Below, piece by piece: positions 38,239-50,183 of a stretch of 64,000 bases of DNA; the first letter of the stretch is position 1, and each line of letters starts with the position of its first letter. Origin of the DNA: Rotaria macrura. Taxonomy: Eukaryota; Rotifera; Eurotatoria; Philodinida; Philodinidae. The notes beneath the pieces are model-generated. The model was not told the origin of the DNA. It saw only the letters and a program-made list of their open reading frames with translations, and did not search any database. Location of the stretch: contig OENT01000159.1 in the NCBI GenBank assembly GCA_900239685.1, positions 62,001 through 126,000 of the forward strand, given 5' to 3'. The translations under genes and the position numbers were made by a program.

Positions 38239-41200
38239 TAATGTTTTCCTCTGGCAACTATATAGATAAACGTATTTATATCAGTTGTTATGTGAAACAG
38301 AAAATCTGACGGTTGTACTGCGTAAAGTTTGTTTTTGGCACAATGATTCACAAGCAAAAATGAAAACACAAAGAAAACGGATCAACCTTGGTTTGATTGG
38401 TGAAAACAATATTCCCAATTGATTAACACTTTGATTGCATAAGAACGACATCTATCAACAAAAGGTGTATATGTATATATATATAGATCGATTTTTAATG
38501 AGCTCACTGGGTGATAGAAAAACAGTTTTCCTTGCGGTTTTCACTAAAAACAACATATGTTACTGTGAGACGTATGGATACTCTTCCTACTAAGTGGAAA
38601 CTTAATACTAACCTGAACGCTAAGAATTAGGATCAAATCATATCTATGTCAAGTTAAAAGAAAGATGAGATTATTGTAATTAATATCTGATAGGAACAAG
38701 AAAGATACGTGCGATTTTTAACCTTGTATTACAAGAATTGAATTTGAAATACCAGGTCTTTCTGACAATCATTCTTTGATTCTCCTATCAAGTTTTGAAG
38801 AAAAAAAAGAATACTAGAGTTGTTTTTGGTCTCGAAGATGAGTATTTTTTGTCAAAACTATGCTGAAAATAATCTTAATAACTGACAATTTCAAAACATT
38901 GACATCATAGTTTGTTTCTTGCATTTGAAACGTAGTACGATGACTTGATATAGTTTGCTTGAAAATCTGGTATTTATGATTCGATGTAGTTTCGGTTCAT
39001 CTTTAAAAAAAAGAGGAAACTGACTCTGCATCTCTATCTGGCTTCTATCAAAAAAAAACGTTCTGACTGTACACATTCATCTTTTTTAAGTTGACATACA
39101 TATTTGTTGATGATCTTCTCTGAAGAATTTTATGATTATCATTGACAATATAATCTCAGATGCATGACACAAAAATGAATAAATTTCCACTCAACAAATA
39201 AGCAATAGTATTGATCAATACATATATATATCTTATGATTTTTTCTAAGATCATAAATATGATGCACTTAAGACAACATCAAACATTATTAATATATATC
39301 ACTCAATTCGAATTTTAGTTTGCAATCTGATAAATGATAAAAGTTTCAAATTCTTTTTTTTTTCTTGCAATATTTGGTCATCATTAAAAGTATACTCTAA
39401 TGTTAAAACAAAAACTGATTTATTACATACATGAATCGCTTGAAATTAACAAGCAGCTAATAAAAAGAAAAATACCACGCATGTATCTCATCGAGCCATA
39501 CAAATCCTTTACTGCAATTTTGTGCAAATGTAGCAAATACGATCAACTGTTTTCTTCGAATTGAATTGAGATCCACATATAATATAGTCGATGTCTATAG
39601 TTCTATGTTTACTTGCGTTTTTTCTTTTATTCTCTTTTTTTCCCCTTCAACTTTTATTTTTCAAGTTTGTACTTGAAAGAATTAATGCAGAATCTCCACA
39701 AGTACATATATTTTAATGATTAAGGTCATGTATATTGGTCTAATCAATGATGTATCTATCTTTATGGATAATTTGATGAAACATATATGATATGTATATC
39801 AAAAGATGTGTACTGAATCAAGGATATGAATGTGTACAATTGTCAATTTCGGTTCCTTCGTCGAGATTCACACGTGTTACATGTCTTGTCTAACCGATAT
39901 TTTGAAATTCGCATTGTAGAAGAAAAACACGTCAATATTTTGTCCATTGTTAACTACACTGCACTACTTTCATATGGTACTTTTTCTTATCAAACAAATA
40001 CACAATTTTATTCTTGAATAAGTATTTTAAATCGATTACTATTGTTATAGACCTATTTATTGAAAAATAAGCAGATGATCACGATCATTTCTTGTCACGT
40101 AGTAATGAAAACAAAATCAATGTAGAACATTTTCACTTACAATGCGTTGAATGGACTCTTTTTTTTTCAATGAATCTTACAGTAATATATTCAAACGCTT
40201 GCTGATCAAGGACTTTCACACAAAAAAATGTCTCAATCCAATGATCAACTGCAGCGCGATGTTTATTTTACAATTTTTTTAATTTGTCATGGATACACCA
40301 GAGACCCTACTAATAAAATAGACTAGTGATCACAATAAGTGAAAATTGAAACAATAAATAATATTATTTTTGTCAGATTCTTATTTTTCCATCAACTAAT
40401 GATAGTATTCAAGTGGGCCTGATTACATCGTTTCATTCTGTCGATGATCAAGAACACCATTGATGCGTTGATTTAACATTTTAAAAAAAAAGAAATCTTC
40501 AAATTTCTGTCTTCGAATTTTGTCTCTCATAAAATAACCTTGATTTTATTTATTTCATAGAAATAATTCAATAAAATTCGTTCTAATTCTAGACAATAAT
40601 ATGTCATGTTTTTAAAGTAATTATAAGTCATTCTCAATTTTGAAAATGCCCTACAGTCACACGATTTGATATAATTTGAGAAGAAAAACACAACCAAGTC
40701 ATGATTTCAATTGAATGATTGAGTACCTTACATTGTTTTGCTTGTCTTGTATGGCAAAAAAAAGCAATCCTTGAGATATGTCTATTCTAGGAAATATGTT
40801 AGTTAAGATTATCAGAAAAGAAAGATTGAATGTTTTTTCGTTCAATTCCATGTTTTCCAAATCGTACTCCTTTCAACTATTTATCACGCTTGTATTGGCT
40901 CGGTACAGAGGGCACAAGATATTGTTGAAAAAAATTTGTCCAGTCGACCACTATTATTTGTATATCAAGAATTTGATTGATTTTTCATTCGACCAATAAT
41001 TTTACTTCCCTTTCTATAAGTGCTATATGTAAGAATAGTATTTCAACTTTTAACATATAAAAATACATGTACATCATCAACATTCATGAATTATTATTTA
41101 GTGTGAAATCTAATGAAAAATCGTGTTACTATAGAAAAAATTTCAACTTCCTTGTTTTTAGAGGTGTCATTCATGTTTTGATGTAACTTTCAACCAGTTA

Positions 41201-41542
41201 AAATTTCATTCATACGAGTGATGAAATTCTATATCATTCGTGTTTTTGTTGCAGATTTTCCAGTCATTGAATGTAATTAAATTCATAATTTCTAAATGTG
41301 TGTATAATCGTCTAAACAGATATTGAGTAATTTCATTTATCCGTTCGAATCTGTTTCTATTCAACTAGTAAATAACAACATCTTGCAACGTGTTCTTTTT
41401 GTTATAATTTATTAGAGATAACTTTCTTCGACTATATATGGTTTCATTGAATGTATTTTTAAATAGATGATGAGCTATCGTTTTGTTTTGTCGTCCATTC
41501 AAAAATTGATATATTTTTATTGTGAAAAAAAAGTTTTCAGAT
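38239..41542. other. divergent intergenic region between SRF and PUS1
   Basis: This 3.3-kb gap separates a minus-strand and a plus-strand gene, so both promoters should lie here. No coding exon was recognised. The PUS1 ATG at 41543 follows directly on TTTTCAG (acceptor-like, 41534-41540), which suggests an untranslated first exon or a trans-splice site upstream. Confidence 0.45.
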
Positions 41543-44500
41543 ATGTTGAGTCCAACTCGATCATCCACACAAGCGATACTTAAAGCAGTTGTAACAACAG
41601 CTTCAGCAATACTGCAAGAAAGTACAAGTACGGTTGCCGAACATAAAGAAGAATCAAATGATAGTGATAATAATGAACCATCAAAAAAGAAATTCAAAGA
41701 TGATACTGAAACTGAAGTAAGCTGGCAGAATATTTGCCATTTTTATATAAAAATTATTTAGGTCAACGCTTCAACAACAATAACAACTGAAACTCGGCCG
41801 AAACCTCCGAAAAAGCGAAAAGTTTGCGTTTCATTCGGCTACTGTGGTATGTTTAATATTCAATTGATAATTAATGACATATTTCTTTTTATCTTGTTAT
41901 TCAGGTGCTGGATATTTTGGTCTTCAACGGTAAATTTCATTGTTCTATCGATTCAATTCTCGATGTTGATTTCTTTCTTTTGCTTCTCAAGCAATCCAAA
42001 AGATAAAGTACATCGAACTATCGAAGATGAATTAGTTGAAGCATTTGTTAAAGTTGGTGCTGTACCAGAAATGCATGCTAATGATATGTCTAAAGTACGT
42101 TTATTTTTGTGTAGCTGTGCTTTTAATAGAAAATTTTCATTTAAAAATAAAATCAATTATACATTCAGACTGATATTAAATAAAAATCGAATAGATATAA
42201 GAACACATTTTGTACAGAGCTAAGGGAATAAAACGACCGTTCAAAAAGAAATGAAATCAGAATATATATATCGTTTGTTGTTGCATTTCATATAATCTTT
42301 TCTTCTATTTAGATGGGATTTCAACGAGCTGCACGTACTGATAAAGGTGTTTCGGCTGTTGCTAATCTTGTTTCATTAAAATTATCACCATTGGAAAATC
42401 TTACTGAATTGGTTAACGAACAATTACCTAAACAAATACGAATGTTTGGTATGTCAAGTTTACAATCTATTCTACAAGTCATATTTTCAACAAGTTTTTA
42501 CTATTTATTTCAACGAACTCGAGAACTTTCTCGAATCGTGCTTGTTGATGAAAAGCATTACAATTTAGAGAAAATTTTCAATTTGTATGTCAATCATTGA
42601 CGCCAAGTAGAGTCCTGCAGGTTAACCCTAACCTAACCTATAGGTTAGGTTTAGGTTATAGGGAGCTTAAGTTAGGTTAGGGTAAGGTTACAAATAAAAT
42701 CCAGGGATAAAATTAAGGACGAGTTCATGCAGATAAAACCTTTATAGAGCTGAACTTGATATCCACTTGTGAAATATCTTTTGGTCAAAAGCACTGTACA
42801 GAGTGATATTAGAATCTAATTTTATTGGATAGAATAAAACCAAATGGGAAAACAATAGTTCATTGTTTAGTACTATTTCTGATATAAGCTGACGAGTTCG
42901 GTCACTTTTGACTGTTTTTCGAGTAAGAGTGCATAAATGTAATATAAAATGTCTATTAAATCATCTCGACATATAATTGATGAGAAAAAGAAAGAAATAT
43001 TAAATTTATTGAAGTAAGGAAAAGTTATTACGACAACGGAAGCTCCATCTTCATCGAATGGTACAATTTGGTCAAGCCTGCTTAGAATACATAATCCAAA
43101 TGGTGAATGTGCTTTTGAACCGTTCGTCCAATGTACTATGTGTCAACAGATCTTAGTCTATGAACCGAAAAATGGAGCAACTACTATTAGTTCACATGTT
43201 CAAAGTTGTATAAAAAAGCGACTTCAAACAAGGAAATATCAATTAAAAATTATTTGAAAAAAGATTTAAGACCCCCCCCCCCCGTCAGAAAATCCGATTT
43301 TTATAAAAAGAAGCAGAGCTTGAGTTTTTATTACCGACAGATATCCCTTGATCTCCTCTTTCAGAATATGTATAGGTTTTTGAAAAATATTTAAGCTTTG
43401 CAAGACTTATGGGAGAAATACTCTCACCCCTACTATTATATTTTTCGATATGTCAGCATTTTTGACGAAATTTTTCGTGGTTGATTTAGGAGTGTTTTCT
43501 TCAAAACTACAAAATATGAATTGATAGACATCGCAAAAACGAATTCTAATGCAATGTGGTAGAAATATTCCATATAAAAATTAGTTTTTAAACGTTTGCA
43601 TGAAAAATTCACTTCTAAAACTTCTTTAACGCCTTTCTCAAAACATGGGTTTCAAGCAGGAAAATCGCTATAACTCCCGTTTGGCTCTAGCCTTCCCAGA
43701 TGTTTTGTTTTTATTTTAAAGGTCTCGATGAGAGCTAACTTTTCGTCGACCGGATTTTCGATATTTGATTCCTGGACTGAAAAAAGTCCGATTTAGTGCA
43801 TTTTTTTATACCTAATTTGCAGTCATACGTAATAAAATGCTTATAAAAGCTTAACAGAAGAAAATTTCAAAATTCTATCCGATGAAAAGTTGCATCTGGA
43901 GGTTAGCTTTAATATAAGACAGATCCGACCTCGATAGCTCTCATAATGAGGAAGTTATAACAATTCTCGTGGAAGCTATAAAACAAATCATAACTCTTGT
44001 TTACTAAGGTTTATGAGACTGAAAATTTTATCACAAGCGTTTCTCGCTAAGCCCATCAATCCCTCAAAGTTTGAGCTTAAACCTATGCTCCAAATTGACA
44101 ACTCGATTGTGAGGGGAGGGGGCGGGGCCCTTAAATATACCCATTGCAGATAAACAAATGATTACATTAGCTTGCTCTAAGTACTGCGCTTTTGATATAC
44201 AATCATTTAATAGTGTCAATGGTAATGGCTTTCAACAATTATGCCAAGTATTAATAGAGTTGGGTTATACATATGGTGAATCAAAAGCTCCTCTACCTTA
44301 TGCTAGAGTCTTGCAGGTTAACCTTAACCTACCCTAACCTGTCCTAACCAATAAATTAGGTTAGGTTTAGGTTGCGAAAAAGTTGTAACCTGCAGGACTC
44401 TAACGCTAAGGAGACGCATGCGAAAAACGTTCTTTCGGCAAACTTTCTCTGCACAATAGCAGCTCATACGCGCTGAGCAGTTAATTCTTTTGAGTGAGAA

Positions 44501-47500
44501 AAGTTTCAAACTAGTTCTCAAAACAACCTGTCATCTATCGATGAAGTAAAACCATTTATTTCACGCGTTTTTTTATGCGTTGAAAAAAATCTAAGAAAGC
44601 ATTCTGTTTTTCTGAAAAAGTTGAATAATTCTTCGATGGAAATTTGGTTTTTCGTAAACTTCTATAGAAAAATTGTGAGACTATGAATTGAAATGTTCAC
44701 GAAGTTATCTAAAATGTGTGTAGTGTTTTCAAGTCAAATCTGTATACCTTGTCTTAGTTGAGAACTACATCTTTAACACCAAATGAACGAAGCTTCGTGA
44801 TTTGCCAAACATATTGAGTTACTTCAATGTTAAATCGTATTAGAAATACGATCCAATCATGATTTTTGTCTGAGTATTATTCTTTAACTTTAGTAGACTA
44901 TGAATAGGATATATTCATCCGCATCAATATTGAATAGGTGAAGAATATTGAAAAAATTCCATCTGTTAAATTTCTTGTCTTTTAATCGATAGAAAAACAA
45001 GGAAGAAGTCGTACTTGACTTAATGATAAGAAATTCCATCGATACTTGTGCAATTTACTCGTATCGAAAAGGCTCAGTACATGTATATAGAATTCTAAAA
45101 TTGAACTCTACTACAATTAAACTAAGTAGTAGATAATAAAGAGAAAAATTTTGCAAAATATCACTATCAATTTTTATTTTTTAACTTTTTATACGTTGTC
45201 ATTGATGTTTTTTTGTTGTAGGTGTCAAACGTGTTGCTGCTAGTTTCAATAGCAAAAATAGTTGTGATGCACGAACATATATTTACATTCTACCAACCTA
45301 TGCATTTTGTCCTATTGAAGAGGTTTGATATTACTCTGAACAATACAAATAACATATAATTTATAAACGATACTCTTTTAGATCACTAGTGAATCATATC
45401 GAGTCACAAGTATGTATATCATGAATTGAAACATTGTTCATTTTTTGATTGATCATTACTATGAGAATCTTTAGCGGCTAATACTAAGATACAACAAGCG
45501 CATGGAAGTTGAAGAATAATTGTAATGATCTGAATAATAAAAAAAACTATAGCTATACGATAACAATAGGATCGACAATAGTATAATTCAGGATTAGTTG
45601 AATGAGAGTTTACATATTTTATTCGACGAAATGTTAATATAGTGGAAAATAGAAATGAAATGAAATAAATGAAAAGAACTAAAACAGACATATAATTAAT
45701 ATATCGATTATCATTTCCATATCGTAAGTAACAAACAAGAATGATGATAAAAAATGTAAAACAACTATGTACAAGAAGTATATATGGTAAAAGATATTCG
45801 TTTGGACATTGATTTATACATAAAATTGATAGAATAAATGTTATTGATAGAATAAGAATAACAATTGACCACCACATAGAATAGATAATAAAATTTAAAT
45901 CTATTCGTTGTAATTTTTTTAATGATACCATAGTCTTCTATTTCAAAATGATTCAATCAATGTTTTTGGCGCTTTAGAACGTAATAAAATCATAGTTCTT
46001 TTTTTTCTTCTCTATTTTAAGAGGAAATTTTACGACTAGTAAAAGATGTTGCAAATGAATATCTTGGATCTCATAATTTTCATAACTTTACATCGGGTAA
46101 AAAATTTACGGATCCATCAGCTCGACGACATATATTTACCATCGATGTAAGTTAATTTATTTTATTAGATTAGACAAAATTATGAAGAGTTTCTCATTTT
46201 TAGATCGCTGATCCATTCATTCACGAGAATGTCGAATTTACAATAATTACGATAAAAGGTCAAAGTTTTATGTTACATCAAATACGGAAAATGATCAGTA
46301 AATATAAATTAAATATCGACAAATTTTCATTCAATAATTGATTTATTGTAGGTCTTATTATTGCCATTGTTCGTGGTATTGCTAGTCGTGATACGATTCA
46401 ACAAGCATATAACGCTGATAAGGTAGAAATTTGCGACTTTCAACTAAAACTTAATTAGTCAAGTCAATGTAGTTGCATACTATTCAACTTTGTTGAGATT
46501 ACAAAGATATTTTCGAAAAAGAAGAGCATAAATCAGAATGAAAATATTTTTCTAAAGAATTTGCAAGACTTCAGATGTTGCTAAAGTCGAGTATTGATTT
46601 GGGAATTATTATTTCGATCAATTTTTCAAATGTTCTACAGCAATGAGATTAAGTACCCTGGAATTTTCATTTCGATTGAAAACAGTGATGCGTTAATGAT
46701 TTAGGTTTCATTCGAGTATTCTATACCAATTTTATTGGCGAAAGAATGTCATCAGTTTGATATTGCGATTATTTTTAGATACATGCTACGGATGATCATG
46801 TTTTTTTTATTAGTTCATTACTAAGAATAAATAATTCGATTTCGATACATTACCACATATTGAAAAATTAGTTTTCTCGATTCTCGTCATCATTGAAAAT
46901 AAGAAAAGCATAGGATATCCATGTTACATCATAATTAGTAGATGTCAGATAAATTTTACGATAGAACGATATTGTTCGTTTAGCTGTACAATTTTATCAA
47001 CAGTTGCATATTAGCTGTCAATATTCTGCTATTAATAAACTACTAGGTAGCCGTTGTAATTAGTCTACAAAGTGTGCTGTGACGACAAATTAAACGAACA
47101 ACGAATCACTATATTTAGTAATTATCTCTTTTGAAGTACGTCATCTTGCAATAGTGTCATCATGCCTTGAATGATGTCTGTTTATATAGAAGAACTGATA
47201 AATAGGAGATTTCTGATCATCATCAATTTTTAGGGTCAATGTTATCTGTAAGTTTAGTAGATAAATTCCTACAAGAGATCAAAGTTGTGCAAGAACTATA
47301 TGAAATATATTAGAAAGATCACCATCGTTAATGTCTTTCGTAGTTTCAAAAGAAATTTATACAATAATTGTTTATCTATTGCAACAGTTTTGAAGACATA
47401 CTTTGATTATGTTCTGTGTAATATTATGTAACATAAGCGTAACTAATATTGAATCTGTTAGATTCACTTTTACTCTGATACTTTTCTAAACAATCATAAT

Positions 47501-48954
47501 AATAGCATCACGATTGATTTCGTTTATCTTAATCTATGATCAAAATTGACTATCATGATTTATAATACATCAAGCAAATGAAATCATGAAATAAATTCAA
47601 AGAAAAGATTATATTTTAAGATTTAAATGAATATCTTCTCTCCTAGATCGATATACCAAAAGCACCACCACTTGGTCTTGTTCTTGGAAAAGTAATTTTT
47701 TATTGTTTTTTAAATTACTTTCATCACAAATTAAATCTATATTATACGTCTAGCTTCATTACGATCGCTATGATAAAAAATTTGGAAGCGATGGTCAACA
47801 CGAAGCATTGACATGGGGACAAGCTGAAGTAAATACATATATATATATATACTTTATTTTGATTCTAAATATCATGAATTACAATTATATAATTAAATTT
47901 ACGTACATTCTAGACTGACATACAAAAATTCAAAGAAGAAGTCATCGTTCCACACATCGTCAAAAAAGAGATCACCGATAGATCGTATCCTTTTCATATT
48001 AAAAAAAAAAAACTTTTTACTTTTGAAAATCGTGTCGAGCTTTTTAGTAGTTCAGCTTTTACTATTTCCTTGACTTGATGCTTTTTCTTCTTCTTATTCT
48101 CATGAATTAGTATGTTGGCATATTTGGAGCGATTAATTGTTCATTCGTTTTCTGCCGTGAATAGTGAGATCGATTGGCGTCTTTCATTTCCCTATCAGAT
48201 TGTCTTTCAAAAAGTTAGAACAAAAATGGATTCAATGGTAAGAACGATTCTCAAATTCATCCTATCTATCTAAAAAAAATATAGCAAACCAATCATACAT
48301 TTAAAAACAAAATGCACCTAAAGTCTGCTTTCTTTTGTTCTCCTTAACTTTCATTTAACACAGTATGTTTTCATGGCTTTTTTTCGGTCCGATGCTATCA
48401 TGCTACGAACATAGCAGTCCATACTTTTCGATTGTTACGTATATTATTCCCACATTACTCGGACGTCTACGTCATTTGCCGTTTGTGCAAAAAATACTTG
48501 ATAATGCTTTAATAAATGAGGTATGTATTTTTAATAACAATAATCCTAATAATAATGATAATAGTAGTAGATAAAGAGTATTAATCGAATATCTAAGGAT
48601 AGATGTAAGTTTTATTCGTAATATATTGTTCCTTGACTTATGAAATCTCAGTATGCTCAAATGGCTTTCATTTTTACCGTGTCATCATTTTGATCGACTT
48701 CTACCATTTTATCCTCCTGGTGCATATACAGGAGTTGGTCGAGGGTTATATCTCTTGCAGCAGAAACAGGGAAGCTCTGCAAAGGTATATTTTGTGTTTT
48801 TTTGCCTATTCATATGTGAATAATAACCAATATATATCTATATATATATATTAAAAATATAATTTACTTTAATATCTTGAATCTTACTTAGCTTTTACAA
48901 TATTTATTTTAGTTAGACGACGATGATGATGAAAATGCCGGAACCGATGAATGA
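41543..48954 (+). CDS. PUS1: tRNA pseudouridine synthase, TruA family (PUS1)
   Basis: It isomerises uridine to pseudouridine in tRNA, acting in nucleus and/or mitochondria in animals. Exons: 41543-41716, 41762-41846, 41905-41929, 41992-42094, 42313-42448, 45222-45322, 45382-45409, 46022-46146, 46204-46297, 46352-46422, 47647-47691, 47754-47828 and 47914-47984, then one of three alternative exons (48111-48237, 48364-48520, 48652-48784), then 48913-48954. With the third alternative the product is 435 residues (human ~427). Motifs: [20 protein letters not shown], the catalytic RAARTDKG (Asp139), [34 protein letters not shown] and VDIPKAP-like [16 protein letters not shown]-terminal residues 1-85 are low-complexity with KKRK-type basic stretches. 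The last exon encodes [13 protein letters not shown], like the acidic end of human PUS1. All phases agree. Confidence 0.95.
42608..44402 (+). mobile_element. decayed hAT transposon, itself interrupted by another insertion
   Basis: Terminal inverted repeats TAGAGTCCTGCAGGTTA lie at 42608-42624 and (reverse complement) 44386-44402. Direct repeats ACGCCAAG (42600-42607) and ACGCTAAG (44403-44410) are an 8-bp target duplication with one mismatch. Both ends carry palindromic AACCTAACC/GGTTAGGTT subterminal repeats. Transposase remains start at 42949 ([16 protein letters not shown]): an in-frame stop follows codon 22, then a BED-type zinc finger (QCTMCQQ, later HVQSC), then a frameshift into [13 protein letters not shown]. 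After the inner insertion it resumes [21 protein letters not shown] and [17 protein letters not shown], then is cut off at 44304 by an extra copy of the left terminal repeat. The RNase-H core and C-terminal dimerisation region are gone, so it is dead. It lies in the PUS1 intron 42449-45221. Confidence 0.88.
43270..44130. mobile_element. 861-bp insertion at TTAA inside the hAT transposon
   Basis: TTAA flanks both sides (43266-43269 and 44131-44134). Removing the insert and one TTAA rejoins the hAT transposase in frame as [13 protein letters not shown], direct evidence for an insertion with TTAA duplication. Ends are C-rich and roughly inverted: GACCCCCCC... at left, GGGGGCGGGGCCC at right. No transposase is encoded. 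TTAA duplication is typical of piggyBac-like elements, so a piggyBac-type MITE is the best guess. Confidence 0.7.
45419..45931 (-). CDS. four-helix membrane protein nested antisense in a PUS1 intron
   Basis: A single open frame of 170 residues lies on the minus strand inside the 612-bp PUS1 intron 45410-46021, filling 84% of it; its stop is 9 bp from the PUS1 donor. Four hydrophobic segments are plain: about 15-37 ([18 protein letters not shown]), 46-67 ([20 protein letters not shown]), 78-101 and 124-150. Cysteines cluster near the ends ([21 protein letters not shown]), and the tail is polar. [13 protein letters not shown] faintly recalls the C-P-x(4)-IPiYLiV pattern of TMEM272-like proteins, but I do not claim that family. 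The length of unbroken frame in AT-rich DNA and the clean helix pattern support a real gene. Function unknown. Confidence 0.65.
   Translation of the reverse strand: MVSLKKLQRIDLNFIIYSMWWSIVILILSITFILSILCINQCPNEYLLPYILLVHSCFTFFIIILVCYLRYGNDNRYINYMSVLVLFIYFISFLFSTILTFRRIKYVNSHSTNPELYYCRSYCYRIAIVFFIIQIITIILQLPCACCILVLAAKDSHSNDQSKNEQCFNS
46423..47646 (+). other. PUS1 intron, nothing seen
   Basis: A 1.22-kb intron between exons ending AYNADK and starting IDIPKAP. AT-rich; no repeat, nested gene or RNA motif recognised. Confidence 0.5.
48111..48237 (+). CDS. PUS1: PUS1 alternative exon A
   Basis: Acceptor GAATTAG, donor GTAAGA, length 127 nt. It starts in phase 2 (T completing a Ser codon) and ends in phase 0. 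Its residues begin (S)[19 protein letters not shown] and match the PUS1 C-terminal pattern SM..[WY]L...H.FSA. Used alone it joins the final acidic exon in frame. Confidence 0.7.
48364..48520 (+). CDS. PUS1: PUS1 alternative exon B
   Basis: Acceptor AACACAG, donor GTATGT, length 157 nt, same entry and exit phases as the other two. It begins (S)[10 protein letters not shown] and continues with a more hydrophobic sequence ending ILDNALINE. If included after exon A its frame shifts and hits a stop codon after 16 codons, which favours exclusive use. Confidence 0.6.
48652..48784 (+). CDS. PUS1: PUS1 alternative exon C
   Basis: Acceptor ATCTCAG, donor GTATAT, length 133 nt, same phases. It begins (S)[19 protein letters not shown], the best match of the three to the human SM..WLS.LP.H.F segment, so it is probably the default form. 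Confidence 0.75.
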
Positions 48955-49254
48955 AACGCTTCTGTTTGTCATCTAGTGTTATTTGTGTTTTTTCTGTGCT
49001 TCTTTTTTTTGTTTTCTTTTTGAGTATTCAATGTTTGTGATAAAGGGAAAGAAAAGAAAAAAGGGAATATTATTGTGACTAATACTTATTCATTAAACTC
49101 TATAAAAGATCTCTGCTTGGTGCAAACTCGACTGTCATTTTATTCTTGCTCGATAAACAAAAACGACGTTCTGCATAGCAGACAAGATACTGAATTACAC
49201 GCGCTTTCTCTTTCTTCTTTGGTGACTGCTGAATATCATTAAAGGACAGACAGT

Positions 49255-50183
49255 ATGGACATTGTTTTGAATAATTATGATCGATGGTTTTTGACCCCAT
49301 ATGTATATCCTACAGAAGGTTGGCCCGAAGATGATCCGATTCGACAATTGATTTCATTAACTCTACTGATTAATGTTCATGCAGTTATCTTATACATTTT
49401 CTCGGCCGGTTTCAGCTATGTCTTTTTGTTTGACAAACGACAAATGGATAATCCGAAATTTTTGAAAGTAAGTTTATCCATAGCTTCCTGGATATTTTAT
49501 AACATTGTGACATGATTATTGTTTAGAATCAAATTCGGCAAGAACTCAAAGTTACACTTGAAAACATTCCATTAATTAGCTTGCCAACTGTTGCCGTCTT
49601 TTTTTTTGAAGTTCGTGGATATTCAAAATTATACGACAGTTCACAGCATCCATATGGTACATAGTAAACAGAACTATTTCGTATTTTCGTTTCATATTCA
49701 TTTTCTTTTCTGACAGGCTTTACTCAATTCGTGAAAGAATTCATTGGGTTTTTACTTTTTACGGATATGCTAATTTATTTTATTCATCGGGGTTTACATC
49801 ATCGCCTTTTATATCAGCGATTTCATAAGTTGCATCATCGTTGGATTATTCCAACGCCGTTTGCTAGTCATGCATTTCAATGGGTTGATGGTTTTCTTCA
49901 AAGTTGCCCATACCATATATATGCATTCTCATTTCCAATGCATAAATTAACTTACTTATTTTTTTTCGGCTTTGTTAACCTTTGGACGGTTAGTATACAT
50001 GATGGCAATTATCGAGTTCCTAAATTATTGCAACCAATAATTAATGGTGCAGCGCATCATACCGATCATCATCAATATTATGATTGTAATTACGGGCAAT
50101 TTTTTACGTTATGGGATCGTTTAATGTCATCATTTCATTTACCGGCTGTATATGATGAAAAGAAGAAAGAAAGTAGTGATTAA
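49255..50183 (+). CDS. SC5D: lathosterol oxidase / sterol C5-desaturase
   Basis: Three exons (49255-49467, 49527-49656, 49717-50183) encode 269 residues (human: 299). It is an ER membrane di-iron enzyme that introduces the C5-6 double bond into sterols (lathosterol to 7-dehydrocholesterol). The three histidine clusters of the fatty-acid hydroxylase superfamily are intact: HRGLHH (138-143), HKLHH (151-155) and HHTDHH (228-233). TPYVYP, WPEDDPIRQ, VRGYSKLYD, IPTPFASHAF, GFLQSCPYHIY, IHDGNYRVP and NYGQFFTLWDR match animal SC5D closely. The C-terminus stops shortly after LWDRLMSSF, about 30 residues earlier than human. It starts 300 bp after the PUS1 stop on the same strand. Since many small invertebrates cannot make sterols de novo, it may modify dietary sterols; that is inference. 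Confidence 0.95.

Noticed and set aside
40190-40480. Possible mariner-like remnant (NQRINGVLDHRQNETM on the minus strand)
   Set aside because: Only a few residues look suggestive; no inverted ends, no DDE motif and no continuous similarity could be seen.
41365-41697. 110-codon minus-strand frame opposite PUS1 exon 1
   Set aside because: It is the complement of a low-complexity coding exon plus 5' flank; no motif supports it.
42620-42700. CCTAACC/GGTTAGG runs looking like telomeric repeats
   Set aside because: The runs are short, imperfect and inverted, sit at the ends of a hAT element within an intron and recur at its other end; they are subterminal repeats of the transposon.
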